Program-made: the position numbers and the translations under genes
The notes under the pieces: model-generated
Database searches by the model: none
Seen by the model: the letters and a program-made list of their open reading frames with translations, nothing else
Told to the model about the DNA's origin: nothing
Part shown: positions 1 to 8,035 of the stretch, piece by piece
Layout: each line of letters starts with the position of its first letter
Position numbering within the stretch: position 1 is the first letter of the stretch
From: Neobacillus niacini
GTDB lineage: Bacteria > Bacillota > Bacilli > Bacillales > Cytobacillaceae
Assembly (NCBI RefSeq): GCF_019749295.1
Contig: NZ_JACWFG010000003.1
Location: 243,800 to 307,799, forward strand
Direction of reading: 5' to 3'
Length of the DNA: 64,000 bases

Positions 1-125
1 GTAACTGTTGTGCCTGTGTTTTTTTTCATTTTGATTTTAGAACCTTCATTTTCATATACGAATTCATCAATGCTGGACTGGTCAACCAATTTGATTAATT
101 CTCTAATCTCTTGTACTTTTAACAT
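1..125 (-). CDS. accB: Biotin carboxyl carrier protein of acetyl-CoA carboxylase, N-terminal part (runs off the window)
   Basis: The first 41 codons begin [20 protein letters not shown] and continue with an EFVYENEG-type strand, typical of the N-terminus of the acetyl-CoA carboxylase carrier subunit. The biotinylated C-terminal domain (MKM lysine) lies outside the window. AccB carries CO2 on biotin from AccC to the carboxyltransferase, the first step of fatty acid synthesis. The position directly after spoIIIAH on the same strand matches the Bacillus subtilis order spoIIIA-accB-accC. A terminator hairpin lies between it and spoIIIAH, so it probably has its own promoter. Confidence 0.9.
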   Translation of the reverse strand, partial: MLKVQEIRELIKLVDQSSIDEFVYENEGSKIKMKKNTGTTV

Positions 126-220
126 ACTGAACACTCCTTGTCCCACTAAATTAAGACTAACTACTAATACTATACGCTAATACCTTATTAAAGTTCAATA
201 ATCTTCTTCACCTATCAGCA

Positions 221-248
221 AAAAAGGAAAGCCTCAGCTTTCCTTTTT
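221..248 (-). terminator. Terminator after spoIIIAH
   Basis: The stem AAGGAAAGC/GCTTTCCTT with a short loop is flanked by T runs and sits 8 bp after the spoIIIAH stop codon. It separates the sporulation operon from accB. Confidence 0.8.
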
Positions 249-255
249 ACTGTTT

Positions 256-834
256 TTATTTAGTTGGCTGGAATTCAACAGCAACAAAGTTTGTTTCTCC
301 AATTTCTTTCTTTACCATTTGAATAATCGCATTTGCTTCTGATTTAGAAGACTCTTTATTTGATTTTACAATAATTTTTACGGTTGAACCATCTGCTCTA
401 ACTAAAGCATCTTCGTAATCCATTGCTTTAATTAATGTTTCAAGCATTTCTTCCTTTTGAGCAATTTCATTTAATTTTTTCATTTGGTCAACCGCTTCAC
501 TTCTTTCATCAGCAGGCAGATCAGTTGTTGCTACAACAGTACTTAACTGTTCTTTTAATTCGCTGCGCTCATCTTGAAGCTTTAAACGAAGTGCCTCAAA
601 CTCTTCGTCACCAGCAACCTGTGAAATGATTGTATCGCCATCTTTTGTTTCAGTGTCAGTTTTAGCATCAGTCTTGGTATCTGTTTTAGTTTCCTTTTGA
701 TCAGCTTTTTCTTCTTGTTTCACAGCAGCAAGCTCATTGCTTTTTTGTTCAGGAGATGTAATGTAGTAAACAGATAACACAACCACCAAACTTAACATTG
801 TTAATAACCAAACTGTTTGTTTTTTCAATAGCAT
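256..834 (-). CDS. spoIIIAH: Stage III sporulation protein AH
   Basis: SpoIIIAH is the mother-cell half of the SpoIIIAH-SpoIIQ channel that joins mother cell and forespore during engulfment. The 192-residue product has one N-terminal membrane segment (about residues 8-26), a charged Lys/Asp/Thr-rich linker (about 35-70), and a C-terminal YscJ/FliF-like ring-building domain containing the helix EEMLETLIKAMDYEDALV and the terminal EIGETNFVAVEF strand. It is the last gene of the spoIIIA operon, 15 bp after spoIIIAG. Transcription is expected to be mother-cell SigmaE dependent, from family knowledge. Confidence 0.95.
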   Translation of the reverse strand: MLLKKQTVWLLTMLSLVVVLSVYYITSPEQKSNELAAVKQEEKADQKETKTDTKTDAKTDTETKDGDTIISQVAGDEEFEALRLKLQDERSELKEQLSTVVATTDLPADERSEAVDQMKKLNEIAQKEEMLETLIKAMDYEDALVRADGSTVKIIVKSNKESSKSEANAIIQMVKKEIGETNFVAVEFQPTK

Positions 835-849
835 TCGTAATTCCCCCTT

Positions 850-1503
850 TTATTTTTTAGGCATAACGGCAACTCGATGACTTGGTACGTCAAGCGCTCT
901 TGTTACTGCCTCAATGATCCATTTTTTCACTTGAATATTTTCTGCACCTTTGGCAACTACCAGTACACCGCGTATTTCAGGTTTCTTTTCCTCGATTACA
1001 ATCGGTACTTCCTTCTCCCCATTCCTAATGATCACTACTTGCTCATCAGTTGAGGTATCCTGAACCTTCCGTTCCCCACCCTCATTGTCTTTTTCTTCTG
1101 TTGTTTGGGATTTTGTAATCGTATTTTTCTCAAGCACTTTCTTATCTGTAGAATCAATATTCACCACTACCATCACATCATCTACACCCAGCATTTCTTC
1201 AAGTGCCTTCGTCAACTGCTTCTCATATGTCTCTTCATAACCGGTGATTGACTTATTATTTGAATCCTTTTTAAGACTGAAGGTCTCAACATCTTCCGTT
1301 TGTCCCTGGCTGCTGCTGACAGCCTGACTTTCAATCGGAGAGGTTTTGTCAGAAAATAATACATTGCCGACAATCATGAATGCTGCCCCGATACAAAGTA
1401 CTAGAACCATATATTGATACTTTCCAGTCTTTTTATCGCTGTTTTCTCCCTTTGAAACTATGTTTTTAAGCCATGAAAACGACCCTTTATTATTATTGTC
1501 CAT
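850..1503 (-). CDS. spoIIIAG: Stage III sporulation protein AG
   Basis: SpoIIIAG forms a large ring in the feeding-tube channel that supports forespore gene expression after engulfment. The 217-residue product has a single membrane segment at about residues 30-49 and an extracellular domain. That domain shows the family motifs YEKQLTKALEEMLGVDDV and the long beta region with EVPIVIEEKKPEIRGVLVVA, ending in the ring-building fold (QVKKWIIEAVTRALDVPSHRVAV). Its start overlaps the end of spoIIIAF by 11 bp, indicating translational coupling. Confidence 0.95.
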   Translation of the reverse strand: MDNNNKGSFSWLKNIVSKGENSDKKTGKYQYMVLVLCIGAAFMIVGNVLFSDKTSPIESQAVSSSQGQTEDVETFSLKKDSNNKSITGYEETYEKQLTKALEEMLGVDDVMVVVNIDSTDKKVLEKNTITKSQTTEEKDNEGGERKVQDTSTDEQVVIIRNGEKEVPIVIEEKKPEIRGVLVVAKGAENIQVKKWIIEAVTRALDVPSHRVAVMPKK

Positions 1504-2125
1504 CCTGCTTATTCATCCCCCCTTCAACCGAGACTTCAATTGCTTTTTCGGATACATTCCATTGGTGCGAAAGAAATGCTGCAATTTTTTCTGATTCTTC
1601 TGTTGGATCCTTAGATGGAAGAGGTGTATCGGTAGTAATGCTGACTGGTTGTATGGCTTCGACTGTCGTAAGTGATGTTTCTGGCTCTTTTAAAAGCACT
1701 GTAACCATTTCTAGGTTTTCAGGGAATGTTTCTTGACTATCATTCTTGGTTGTTAGTTCTATTTTTGCAATTTCCAATCCAAATTGTTCCATCAACTCCT
1801 CTTCTACTCCCTTTTCAAGCTGGACAGCCATTGTTTCTAAAATATATGCATGATTAGAGGCTTGTATTTCTTTTTTCTGCAATTCTATTAAATTTTCCAT
1901 ATTTTTTTCTCCTGAACCTTGAAACGAAGGGATCTGGGCCATTGCAGTTTCAAAATCCTTTGAGATTAATTTAAAAATAGGGGTCAAGATGATTGCAATT
2001 AGAAGCAGCCCTGTAACCATTTTTGTATATTTTTGCATACTTGTATTTGGCAGCAGCATATCAATAACGGTTGCTAGAAGGATAAAAAGAATAATATTCG
2101 TTACCCATTCTATTAAAAATTCCAT
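1493..2125 (-). CDS. spoIIIAF: Stage III sporulation protein AF
   Basis: This is a mother-cell membrane protein of the SpoIIIA-SpoIIQ channel. Two N-terminal membrane segments (about residues 8-24 and 35-54, with MQKYTKMVTGLLLIAIILTPIF cut by the family's short loop) are followed by a soluble domain of about 150 residues. The length of 210 residues matches the family. It lies between spoIIIAE (11-bp gap) and spoIIIAG (11-bp overlap), the expected operon order. Confidence 0.93.
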   Translation of the reverse strand: MEFLIEWVTNIILFILLATVIDMLLPNTSMQKYTKMVTGLLLIAIILTPIFKLISKDFETAMAQIPSFQGSGEKNMENLIELQKKEIQASNHAYILETMAVQLEKGVEEELMEQFGLEIAKIELTTKNDSQETFPENLEMVTVLLKEPETSLTTVEAIQPVSITTDTPLPSKDPTEESEKIAAFLSHQWNVSEKAIEVSVEGGMNKQDGQ

Positions 2126-2136
2126 GATATTCTCCC

Positions 2137-3336
2137 CTATCTCATCATCATCGTTAGGTTCCCTGCTGCGACAATTACTGTAATACTTAAAAAGAACATG
2201 AGTGAGACTATTCCTAATGCAGCAAATACATAAATCACACTTTTACTAATAATATCCAGGCACTTGATAACTGGCCCTCCGCCTAATGGCTGCAACACAG
2301 CAGCAGCGAATTTATAAATAAACGCGATCATTAAAATTTTTATCGCAGGAAAAGCAACAATGATTAGAAGAATAGCTACACCGGCTATTCCAACAGAATT
2401 TTTCAACAAGCCAGATGCGCTGACAACTGTATCTGCTGCATCAGTAAAAATTCTTCCAATGACAGGGATAAAGTTACCTGTAACGAATTTTGCCGTCCGA
2501 ATCGCAACCCCATCGGTTATTGCAGTGGATGCACCTTGTACTGAAATAACACCAAGAAAGACGGTCAAGAATAGTCCCATTAATCCAATACTCCAATTTC
2601 TTAGCAGCTGCGCCAACTGAGTCACTTTATATTGGTCGGACATCGTACTAACAATACTCAATAGAGTAGCTAAAAAGAGGAGCGGCAGAATAACATATTG
2701 CATGAACATCCCGCTGATATTCATTAAGAATAAGATAACAGGATGGAAGAAAGCTGCTGAGATGATCCCGCCGGATGAAGCAATTAAGGCTAACAAGAGC
2801 GGAATCAGAGCCAGCACGAAGGAAATCATGCTCCCAATCGCCTCATTGGTATACTCTATGACAATGTGAAAACTATTTAGTGCGATAATTACTAGAACCA
2901 TATAGACGATTGAATAAGCTACTTTACTAATCGTGCTGCTTTCAAACGCATTTTGCATCGATTGGAGAAACATACTGAATATCGTAAGCAGGATTAAGGA
3001 CCCCAGTAATTTTCCATTTACCACAAATTCATGAAATAAAAATTTCAGAATTCCTTGTGCCCAATCCTTGAAGGTGAACTGCTTATCTCCCTTTACAAAA
3101 TCATATAAACTTCCCTTTTGACTTTCGGGGAGAAAGCCTCCATATTTACTTTGAACATCCTCCCAGTACTGTTTAAGCTCTGTTAAATCCATGTTTTTTA
3201 GCTGTGCATCTACTAATTCCTGTGGAGAGAGAGGTGTTGACGCATCTTTTACTTCATCGTTAGCTTGTACACTTGTTGAGGTAAATAAAATAAACAATAG
3301 AATCATAATGGGAATAAACTGCAGCTTTTGCTTCAT
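2137..3336 (-). CDS. spoIIIAE: Stage III sporulation protein AE
   Basis: A 399-residue polytopic membrane protein starting with a signal-like hydrophobic segment (MKQKLQFIPIMILLFILF) and followed by about eight membrane helices in the C-terminal two thirds. SpoIIIAE is part of the membrane base of the SpoIIIA channel. Conserved Gly/Pro-rich stretches such as FIPVIGRIFTDAADTVVSAS and LQPLGGGPVIKCLDIIS match the family. Its ribosome-binding site (AGGTGAAA) is intact, but a roughly 200-bp inverted-repeat element sits directly upstream, where B. subtilis has almost no gap. Confidence 0.95.
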   Translation of the reverse strand: MKQKLQFIPIMILLFILFTSTSVQANDEVKDASTPLSPQELVDAQLKNMDLTELKQYWEDVQSKYGGFLPESQKGSLYDFVKGDKQFTFKDWAQGILKFLFHEFVVNGKLLGSLILLTIFSMFLQSMQNAFESSTISKVAYSIVYMVLVIIALNSFHIVIEYTNEAIGSMISFVLALIPLLLALIASSGGIISAAFFHPVILFLMNISGMFMQYVILPLLFLATLLSIVSTMSDQYKVTQLAQLLRNWSIGLMGLFLTVFLGVISVQGASTAITDGVAIRTAKFVTGNFIPVIGRIFTDAADTVVSASGLLKNSVGIAGVAILLIIVAFPAIKILMIAFIYKFAAAVLQPLGGGPVIKCLDIISKSVIYVFAALGIVSLMFFLSITVIVAAGNLTMMMR

Positions 3337-3350
3337 ATTTTCACCTCATG

Positions 3351-3550
3351 TTTTCAAAGGCTCTTTTCTCAAATGTTATTACTTTTGGAAATAAATTCGA
3401 TTGTTTGAGCATTATTTTCATTGGGAATAGCAGTAATTTATGAGAAAAGAGACTACAAACTTAGTTCTAAAGCTTAAAATAGCTTATTCCACGTTAAAAT
3501 CGGCTTTAAGATTTTAACAACTATTTTTAAGAAAATAGCCTTTTCAAAAG
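3351..3550. repeat. MITE-like inverted-repeat element inside the spoIIIA operon
   Basis: The spacer between spoIIIAE and spoIIIAD is 227 bp (with the ORF starts used here), while this junction is nearly seamless in B. subtilis. Its ends are imperfect terminal inverted repeats of about 22 bp: the left end reads TTTTCAAAGGCTCTTTTCT and the right end, on the other strand, TTTTGAAAAGGCTATTTTCT. Inside are a second inverted pair (CTCTTTTCTCA/TGAGAAAAGAG) and a perfect 9-bp pair (GTTAAAATC/GATTTTAAC at about 3492-3518). There is no ORF. It ends just before the spoIIIAE ribosome-binding site. Confidence 0.6.
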
Positions 3551-3563
3551 AAAATAACCTTCC

Positions 3564-3953
3564 CTAGCTTGGAATCAGCTTGATTATTGTTTCAATCATG
3601 ACAGTTAATATTGGAATTGCCATCGCTAGAATTAACACTTTTCCAGCAAGCTCAATTTTTGAAGCGACTGCTCCCTGACCTGCGTCCTTTGTGATTTGGG
3701 ACGCAAACTCGGCAATATAGGCAATTCCAATTATCTTAAGGATGGTTTCTACGTAAACCAAATTCACATTTGCATTTACGGCCAGTTTTTCTAGCATATG
3801 AATAATTTCATAGATCTTATCAACTAAAAACAGAAATATGCTGCAGCCAACAAATACGATTAACAGGAAGGCGAAATTAGGTTTTTGCTCTTTTATTATT
3901 AATGCAAGGAAGGTTGCGACAAGGGCCACTCCAACTATTTTAATAATTTCAAT
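3564..3953 (-). CDS. spoIIIAD: Stage III sporulation protein AD, probable ATT start
   Basis: A small polytopic membrane protein of the SpoIIIA channel, with about four membrane helices and the near-invariant stretch NANVNLVYVETILKIIGIAY plus KDAGQGAVASKIELAGK. A GTG-initiated reading would start at 3929 and cut into the first conserved helix. Reading eight codons further back gives IEIIKIVG, which aligns with IDIVQIVG of B. subtilis, and the first of these codons is ATT, 8 nt after a strong AAAGGAGG. No ATG, GTG or TTG fits in that frame. I therefore place the start at ATT 3953 (129 residues). Confidence 0.85.
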   Translation of the reverse strand: MEIIKIVGVALVATFLALIIKEQKPNFAFLLIVFVGCSIFLFLVDKIYEIIHMLEKLAVNANVNLVYVETILKIIGIAYIAEFASQITKDAGQGAVASKIELAGKVLILAMAIPILTVMIETIIKLIPS

Positions 3954-3969
3954 GGCAAAGCCCTCCTTT

Positions 3970-4173
3970 CTATTGAAACAAGAAGACAGATTTTATTTTT
4001 TGGAAAAGATCATCAACAATTGAAGCAACTTGAAACAAAATGTAAATAAAGCCAAATAAAGTTACCCACTGGGCATATTCCTTTTTCCCAACTTGATCAA
4101 GTACGGTATGCAAAAATGCAACGACTATTCCCACCCCGGCAATTTTAAAAATAATATCCACTTCTAGGCCCAT
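3970..4173 (-). CDS. spoIIIAC: Stage III sporulation protein AC
   Basis: A 67-residue membrane protein with two hydrophobic helices (about residues 8-25 and 36-52) joined by the conserved polar turn LDQVGKKEYAQW. SpoIIIAC and SpoIIIAD resemble each other and are thought to form part of the membrane export gate of the channel. It sits 11 bp downstream of spoIIIAB and just upstream of spoIIIAD. Confidence 0.93.
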   Translation of the reverse strand: MGLEVDIIFKIAGVGIVVAFLHTVLDQVGKKEYAQWVTLFGFIYILFQVASIVDDLFQKIKSVFLFQ

Positions 4174-4184
4174 TGCTTTTCCCC

Positions 4185-4700
4185 CTAAATTAATAAAATA
4201 ATCAGTAATAATCCTGAAAAGAATCCCAAACTCTTAACCATCTTTTCGTATTTTGCCTGTTTATCAACTGCATCTGCTTCTTCTCTTTCAAGATGGGAAA
4301 GAGTCAGCATAATATGTTTTTGCTGGGAAATGCGATCGTGCCGACCTAGGGTTTCCCCAAATTGCTTCATAATCTCAAATTCACCTTGTTTAAAAGCGGT
4401 CTGTTTCCAAACATCCTTTAAACTGTCTTCCCAAGCGTCCTTAACTGTTGTTTCAGTATCGGTTAGTTTCTTAGCAAAGCCCTCGAAGAAGGATGATAAT
4501 GGATTTGATAATTGTGCCGCTAATCTCCTTGCAGCTTCATGCAGCGGCGTATGTCCATACATAATTTCTGCTTCAAGCGATTGCAAGGCTGATCTTAATT
4601 GTCTAAGCTGTCTAGGACGTTCACTTAAATGTTTAGCGGCTTCAAATCCAGTCCATGTGGTAGCAAGAATAATAAAAATGGCTCCAATTAATTTAACCAT
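4185..4700 (-). CDS. spoIIIAB: Stage III sporulation protein AB
   Basis: A 171-residue protein with an N-terminal and a C-terminal membrane segment around a helical middle domain (RPRQLRQLRSALQSLEAEI, then the TLGRHDRISQQKHI motif), resembling type II secretion GspF-like helical bundles. SpoIIIAB is a component of the SpoIIIA channel. The gene directly abuts spoIIIAA (stop at 4701, start at 4700), so the two are translationally coupled. Confidence 0.93.
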   Translation of the reverse strand: MVKLIGAIFIILATTWTGFEAAKHLSERPRQLRQLRSALQSLEAEIMYGHTPLHEAARRLAAQLSNPLSSFFEGFAKKLTDTETTVKDAWEDSLKDVWKQTAFKQGEFEIMKQFGETLGRHDRISQQKHIMLTLSHLEREEADAVDKQAKYEKMVKSLGFFSGLLLIILLI

Positions 4701-5624
4701 TTAGGTCACTCTCACTTTTTTACTCAGTTCATTTCCATTACCATCAAAAATATGTGTAATCGTTCCCGGGCCGCGAGACCTGCTTAAGACAATAAATCGC
4801 TGGAATATATTTTGGTCTATAATAGACTTAAGTGATGGCCTATTTTTCACTTCCTCTAAACTCGAGCCATGAGTAGTCATGATTAGTTTTATCCCTGCAT
4901 GTACAGCTTCTTGAATCGCTTCGGCATCCTCTATTCGGCCAATCTCATCCACAACTAAAACTTCTGGGCTCATTGAACGGATCATCATCATCATCCCCTC
5001 AGCTTTTGGGCAAGCATCGAGCACATCTATACGGTGACCAAATGTCATTTGAGGGATTCCTTGTACACATCCTGCTATTTCCGAGCGTTCATCAACAATT
5101 CCTACCTTATATGGATGTATCCCTCTGTCAGGACTTCCAGTGGAAATAATTCTGGCGATATCCCGTAACAAGGTTGTTTTTCCGGTCTGCGGAGGCCCCA
5201 CAAGCATCGTATGGGTCCAAGTATCTTTGAAAATAAAGGGCATAATATTATCCGCAATACCAATCTTTTCTTTGGCAATCCGAATGTTAAAAGAAGCAAT
5301 ATCCCTTATCGCTTTTACCTTACCTTCTTCAAGGATGACCTTACCGGCAAGTCCAATTCGATGACCGCCTGAAACTGTGATATAGCCCCGCTTCAGTTCT
5401 TCCTCAAGCGTGTAAATGGAAAACTGGCTTATTTTATTCAATAAGTGGAAGGCATCTTCTTGCCCCGTAATGTACGATAGAAAACGTGGAGCTCCTTTTA
5501 ACGTAATTTCTATTGGGCGGTGTATTCGGATTCTGATTTCTTCCAATTCATCTTTTTGACTAGGAGGGATTTTACTGATTTGGTCTGCAATGTTTTTGGG
5601 TAAGAATTTTAGGATCGTTTCCAC
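4701..5624 (-). CDS. spoIIIAA: Stage III sporulation ATPase AA
   Basis: This is the cytoplasmic ATPase of the SpoIIIA channel, related to secretion ATPases of the RecA/AAA fold. The 307-residue product has the Walker A motif GPPQTGKTT (about residues 162-170), the Walker B-like VLVVDEIGR, and a following THGSSLEEV sensor stretch. It is the first gene of the eight-gene operon. A 197-bp divergent spacer separates it from the SIMPL gene, so the operon promoter (SigmaE in the family) should lie at about 5640-5800; I could not assign its boxes with confidence. Confidence 0.95.
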   Translation of the reverse strand: METILKFLPKNIADQISKIPPSQKDELEEIRIRIHRPIEITLKGAPRFLSYITGQEDAFHLLNKISQFSIYTLEEELKRGYITVSGGHRIGLAGKVILEEGKVKAIRDIASFNIRIAKEKIGIADNIMPFIFKDTWTHTMLVGPPQTGKTTLLRDIARIISTGSPDRGIHPYKVGIVDERSEIAGCVQGIPQMTFGHRIDVLDACPKAEGMMMMIRSMSPEVLVVDEIGRIEDAEAIQEAVHAGIKLIMTTHGSSLEEVKNRPSLKSIIDQNIFQRFIVLSRSRGPGTITHIFDGNGNELSKKVRVT

Positions 5625-5821
5625 ATTCTTTCCTCCTTGTGGGTTGCTTGTCTCATTATTTAAAATGTATGCCTTTCAATACGCAATATGACTTTGAAAA
5701 TGTCAATTCTTTCAAAACCCTCTTATATTCTATTTTTCTAAGGGATTTACTAGAACAAGGAATACTTAATTAAGATGAACGTATTTTATTTAGTAATGGA
5801 TTTTAATAAGGGGGAAAGACC

Positions 5822-6496
5822 ATGTATATTCAGAACCCTGGGGATCGTAATACTCTAAACCATAAAAACAATATTATTAAAGTAAGGGGTGAAGGAGAAA
5901 TTCCTGTTCAACCAGATACAGCCTCGGTTAATCTAGGTGTAGTAACTGAAAGCAAGGAACTTATTTCTGCTCAGCAGGAGAATTCAGTTGTTGGAAACAA
6001 GGTAATTGAATCTCTAATTGCCCTAGGTATTGATAAAAGTCAAATACAAACCTTTGATTATCGAATTGAACCCAATTACGACTATGACCAAGGAAAACAA
6101 ATTTTTCGAGGATATAAAATAACACATATTTTGCAGGTAAAAATCGAGGATTTATCGATTATTGGCAAAGCAGTGGATACTGCGGTACAACACGGTGCAA
6201 ACTATGCCGCTAACGTTCAATTCACTACGAGATACCTGGATGCATATTACCAACAAGCACTTGCCTTGGCATTAAAGAATGCGAACAGTAAAGCAACAAC
6301 TATTGCTAATACGATCAGAGTAAACCTAAACCCTATACCCATTCTAGTTATCGAAGGAATGGACACAATTCAACCTTTTGAATCCCAGCAAATGGCTTTT
6401 GCTAAAGGAGTCAGCTCAACCCAAATTGAACCCGGCCAGCTCCTTATTAAAGCAAGTGTTTCTGCAGATTTCAAATACCAATCAATAAATGGATAA
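5822..6496 (+). CDS. SIMPL (DUF541, YggE/BP26-like) domain protein
   Basis: A 224-residue protein that is almost entirely one SIMPL domain, starting KVRGEGEIPVQPDTASVNLG, with the helix-rich middle (AQQENSVVGNKVIESLIALG) and a final ASVSADFKY strand. Relatives form oligomeric rings and have been linked to stress tolerance, but no biochemical reaction is established. It has no signal peptide, unlike many Gram-negative homologues. The start follows AAGGGGGAAAGACC. It stands alone, divergent from spoIIIA and convergent with the thioredoxin gene across a shared terminator. Confidence 0.85.
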   Translation: MYIQNPGDRNTLNHKNNIIKVRGEGEIPVQPDTASVNLGVVTESKELISAQQENSVVGNKVIESLIALGIDKSQIQTFDYRIEPNYDYDQGKQIFRGYKITHILQVKIEDLSIIGKAVDTAVQHGANYAANVQFTTRYLDAYYQQALALALKNANSKATTIANTIRVNLNPIPILVIEGMDTIQPFESQQMAFAKGVSSTQIEPGQLLIKASVSADFKYQSING

Positions 6497-6500
6497 AAAA

Positions 6501-6535
6501 AAGGATTGAATCACTTAATAGTGGCTCAATCCTTT
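6501..6535. terminator. Bidirectional terminator between the SIMPL gene and tlpA/ccmG
   Basis: GGATTGA pairs with TCAATCC, with an inner CAC/GTG pair, flanked by A and T runs on both sides. It serves two convergent genes. Confidence 0.85.
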
Positions 6536-6546
6536 TTCTATAGCTC

Positions 6547-7053
6547 CTATTCATACTTTTTTACCATTCCATATAATTGTGCTGATGTAACAGGACCATT
6601 GTAATGCTCTCTAATTACTCCTTGTCTATCAATAACAAATGTTTCGGGCTGTCCTGTAACATTATACTTTTTTGCAATTTTAGAATTGTAGTCAAAAACA
6701 TATACAGCAGGTGTGTTATATTTTTCAAGGAACTTTCTCACTCGGTCCATTGTTTCGCCTTTGTTTATCATAATTAATCGGTATTTATCGCCGTAATCCC
6801 TTGCAAAAGCCTCAAGTTCCGGTGCTTCATCTACACATGGTTTACACCATGATGCAAAGTAATTTAGGATGATGACCTCGCCTTTGTAATCAGAAAGCTT
6901 CGTATTCGTTCCATCTAAGTTTGGCAGTTCAAAATTATATGCTTTGTCACCAACATCGGTATTGTCACCCTTACTAGCCAAACTATATCCAAAAAAGCCA
7001 AACATTCCAATTAATAGAAACAATACGAGTAAGTTAATGACTCGTCTGCTCAT
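6547..7053 (-). CDS. Membrane-anchored thiol-disulfide oxidoreductase, ResA/CcmG (TlpA) family
   Basis: A 168-residue protein with an N-terminal membrane anchor (about residues 6-23) and an extracytoplasmic thioredoxin fold containing the redox motif ASWCKPC (Cys70, Cys73) and the cis-Pro region TGQPETFVID. ResA/CcmG proteins reduce the CxxCH cysteines of apocytochrome c before heme attachment. The gene follows the ccm operon on the same strand but beyond a hairpin terminator, so it may be read through or have its own promoter. Oxidoreductase function is clear; the link to cytochrome maturation rests on position. Confidence 0.88.
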   Translation of the reverse strand: MSRRVINLLVLFLLIGMFGFFGYSLASKGDNTDVGDKAYNFELPNLDGTNTKLSDYKGEVIILNYFASWCKPCVDEAPELEAFARDYGDKYRLIMINKGETMDRVRKFLEKYNTPAVYVFDYNSKIAKKYNVTGQPETFVIDRQGVIREHYNGPVTSAQLYGMVKKYE

Positions 7054-7090
7054 CTGTGCTTCCTCCTGACACCAATAAATAGTTTTATAG

Positions 7091-7123
7091 AAAAGACCTG
7101 TTTGTCGTATAAACAGGCCTTTT
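7091..7123 (-). terminator. Terminator at the end of the ccm operon
   Basis: GGCCTGTTT and AAACAGGTC pair around a 7-nt loop and are followed by TTTTC on the minus strand. The hairpin lies between ccmD and the thioredoxin gene and could attenuate read-through. Confidence 0.75.
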
Positions 7124-7132
7124 CAATTTTAT

Positions 7133-7258
7133 CTACTTATCTAATTGTTTTAGAAATTCAATATCTTTCTTAAGCTTGCTATGACGTTTTCCGATTACAA
7201 GCATATAACCAAAAATAACTACCCAAACTACTGAATATGCTCCATACATGAATTCCAT
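7133..7258 (-). CDS. ccmD: CcmD-like small membrane protein
   Basis: A 41-residue ORF, MEFMYGAYSVVWVVIFGYML followed by a Lys-rich cytoplasmic tail (GKRHSKLKKDIEFLKQLDK). One membrane helix plus an amphipathic basic tail of about 20 residues is the CcmD layout. CcmD stabilises the CcmC-heme-CcmE complex and helps release holo-CcmE. It starts 12 nt after ccmC behind GGAGGAATTTT and is the last gene before the operon terminator. Confidence 0.8.
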   Translation of the reverse strand: MEFMYGAYSVVWVVIFGYMLVIGKRHSKLKKDIEFLKQLDK

Positions 7259-7270
7259 ATAAAATTCCTC

Positions 7271-8032
7271 CTAATTTTCTAATCTTTCACGTAATTTTTC
7301 TTTGTAGTGATCAACTTTAATTTTCATATTTTCAAAGGACACACCCTTATGCAGCAAGTAGGCGTAAAGGAAGGTAAAGGCAGCAATAGTAACTAACAAT
7401 GCAACAAGCATACTTGGTGCAATCCCGCCGCCTTGCTGGGATGGCCCATCCCCGAATACGATTGGATGGAATTTAGATTGCCACCAGCGAATTGCAAAGA
7501 ATACGATTGGAACATCTGCAAACCCAATAATTCCAAATACTGCAGCTAGTCTAGCTTTTTTATCCCAAACCCCATCCATCTGTCGAACCATCAAATAGGC
7601 GACAAAGAGGAAGAAAAGGATAAGTGTTGTTGTTAGGCGTGGTTCCCAAGCCCACCATGTATTCCAAGAAGACTTTGCCCATATTGGTCCAGTCGTTAAT
7701 ACAATTATCGTAAATACAACACCAATTTCAGCAGAAACATAGGCATAAGTATCGAATATCCTTTTCCGTTTTATTAAGAATAAGATACTAAAGACAAATG
7801 TTACGAAGAAGGCTAAAAATGCTACCCATGCAGATGGAACATGCATATAAAATATCTTTTGAACTGCCCCCATTGTTTTTTCAATTTCAGCATATAAGAA
7901 AATAAAGTAGAATGCCGCTAACATCGCAGCTGCCATACTTCCATATAATATTTTGGTTAACAGTGAACTTTTTACTGGGGATAAATCTGCTGCAGGAAGC
8001 GGCGCCTTTTCTCTTTCTAGATTTATACTCAT
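7271..8032 (-). CDS. ccmC: Heme-handling protein CcmC
   Basis: A six-helix membrane protein of 253 residues with the tryptophan-rich WWD signature on the outer face, here SWNTWWAWEPRLTTTL, and flanking His residues (MHVPSAW upstream, WWQSKFHP downstream) that are the expected heme ligands. CcmC attaches heme to the chaperone CcmE. It lies 3 bp downstream of ccmB and 12 bp upstream of ccmD, the usual A-B-C-D order. The sequence also resembles ResC/CcsA, but the neighbours decide for CcmC. Confidence 0.92.
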   Translation of the reverse strand: MSINLEREKAPLPAADLSPVKSSLLTKILYGSMAAAMLAAFYFIFLYAEIEKTMGAVQKIFYMHVPSAWVAFLAFFVTFVFSILFLIKRKRIFDTYAYVSAEIGVVFTIIVLTTGPIWAKSSWNTWWAWEPRLTTTLILFFLFVAYLMVRQMDGVWDKKARLAAVFGIIGFADVPIVFFAIRWWQSKFHPIVFGDGPSQQGGGIAPSMLVALLVTIAAFTFLYAYLLHKGVSFENMKIKVDHYKEKLRERLEN

Positions 8033-8035
8033 CTC

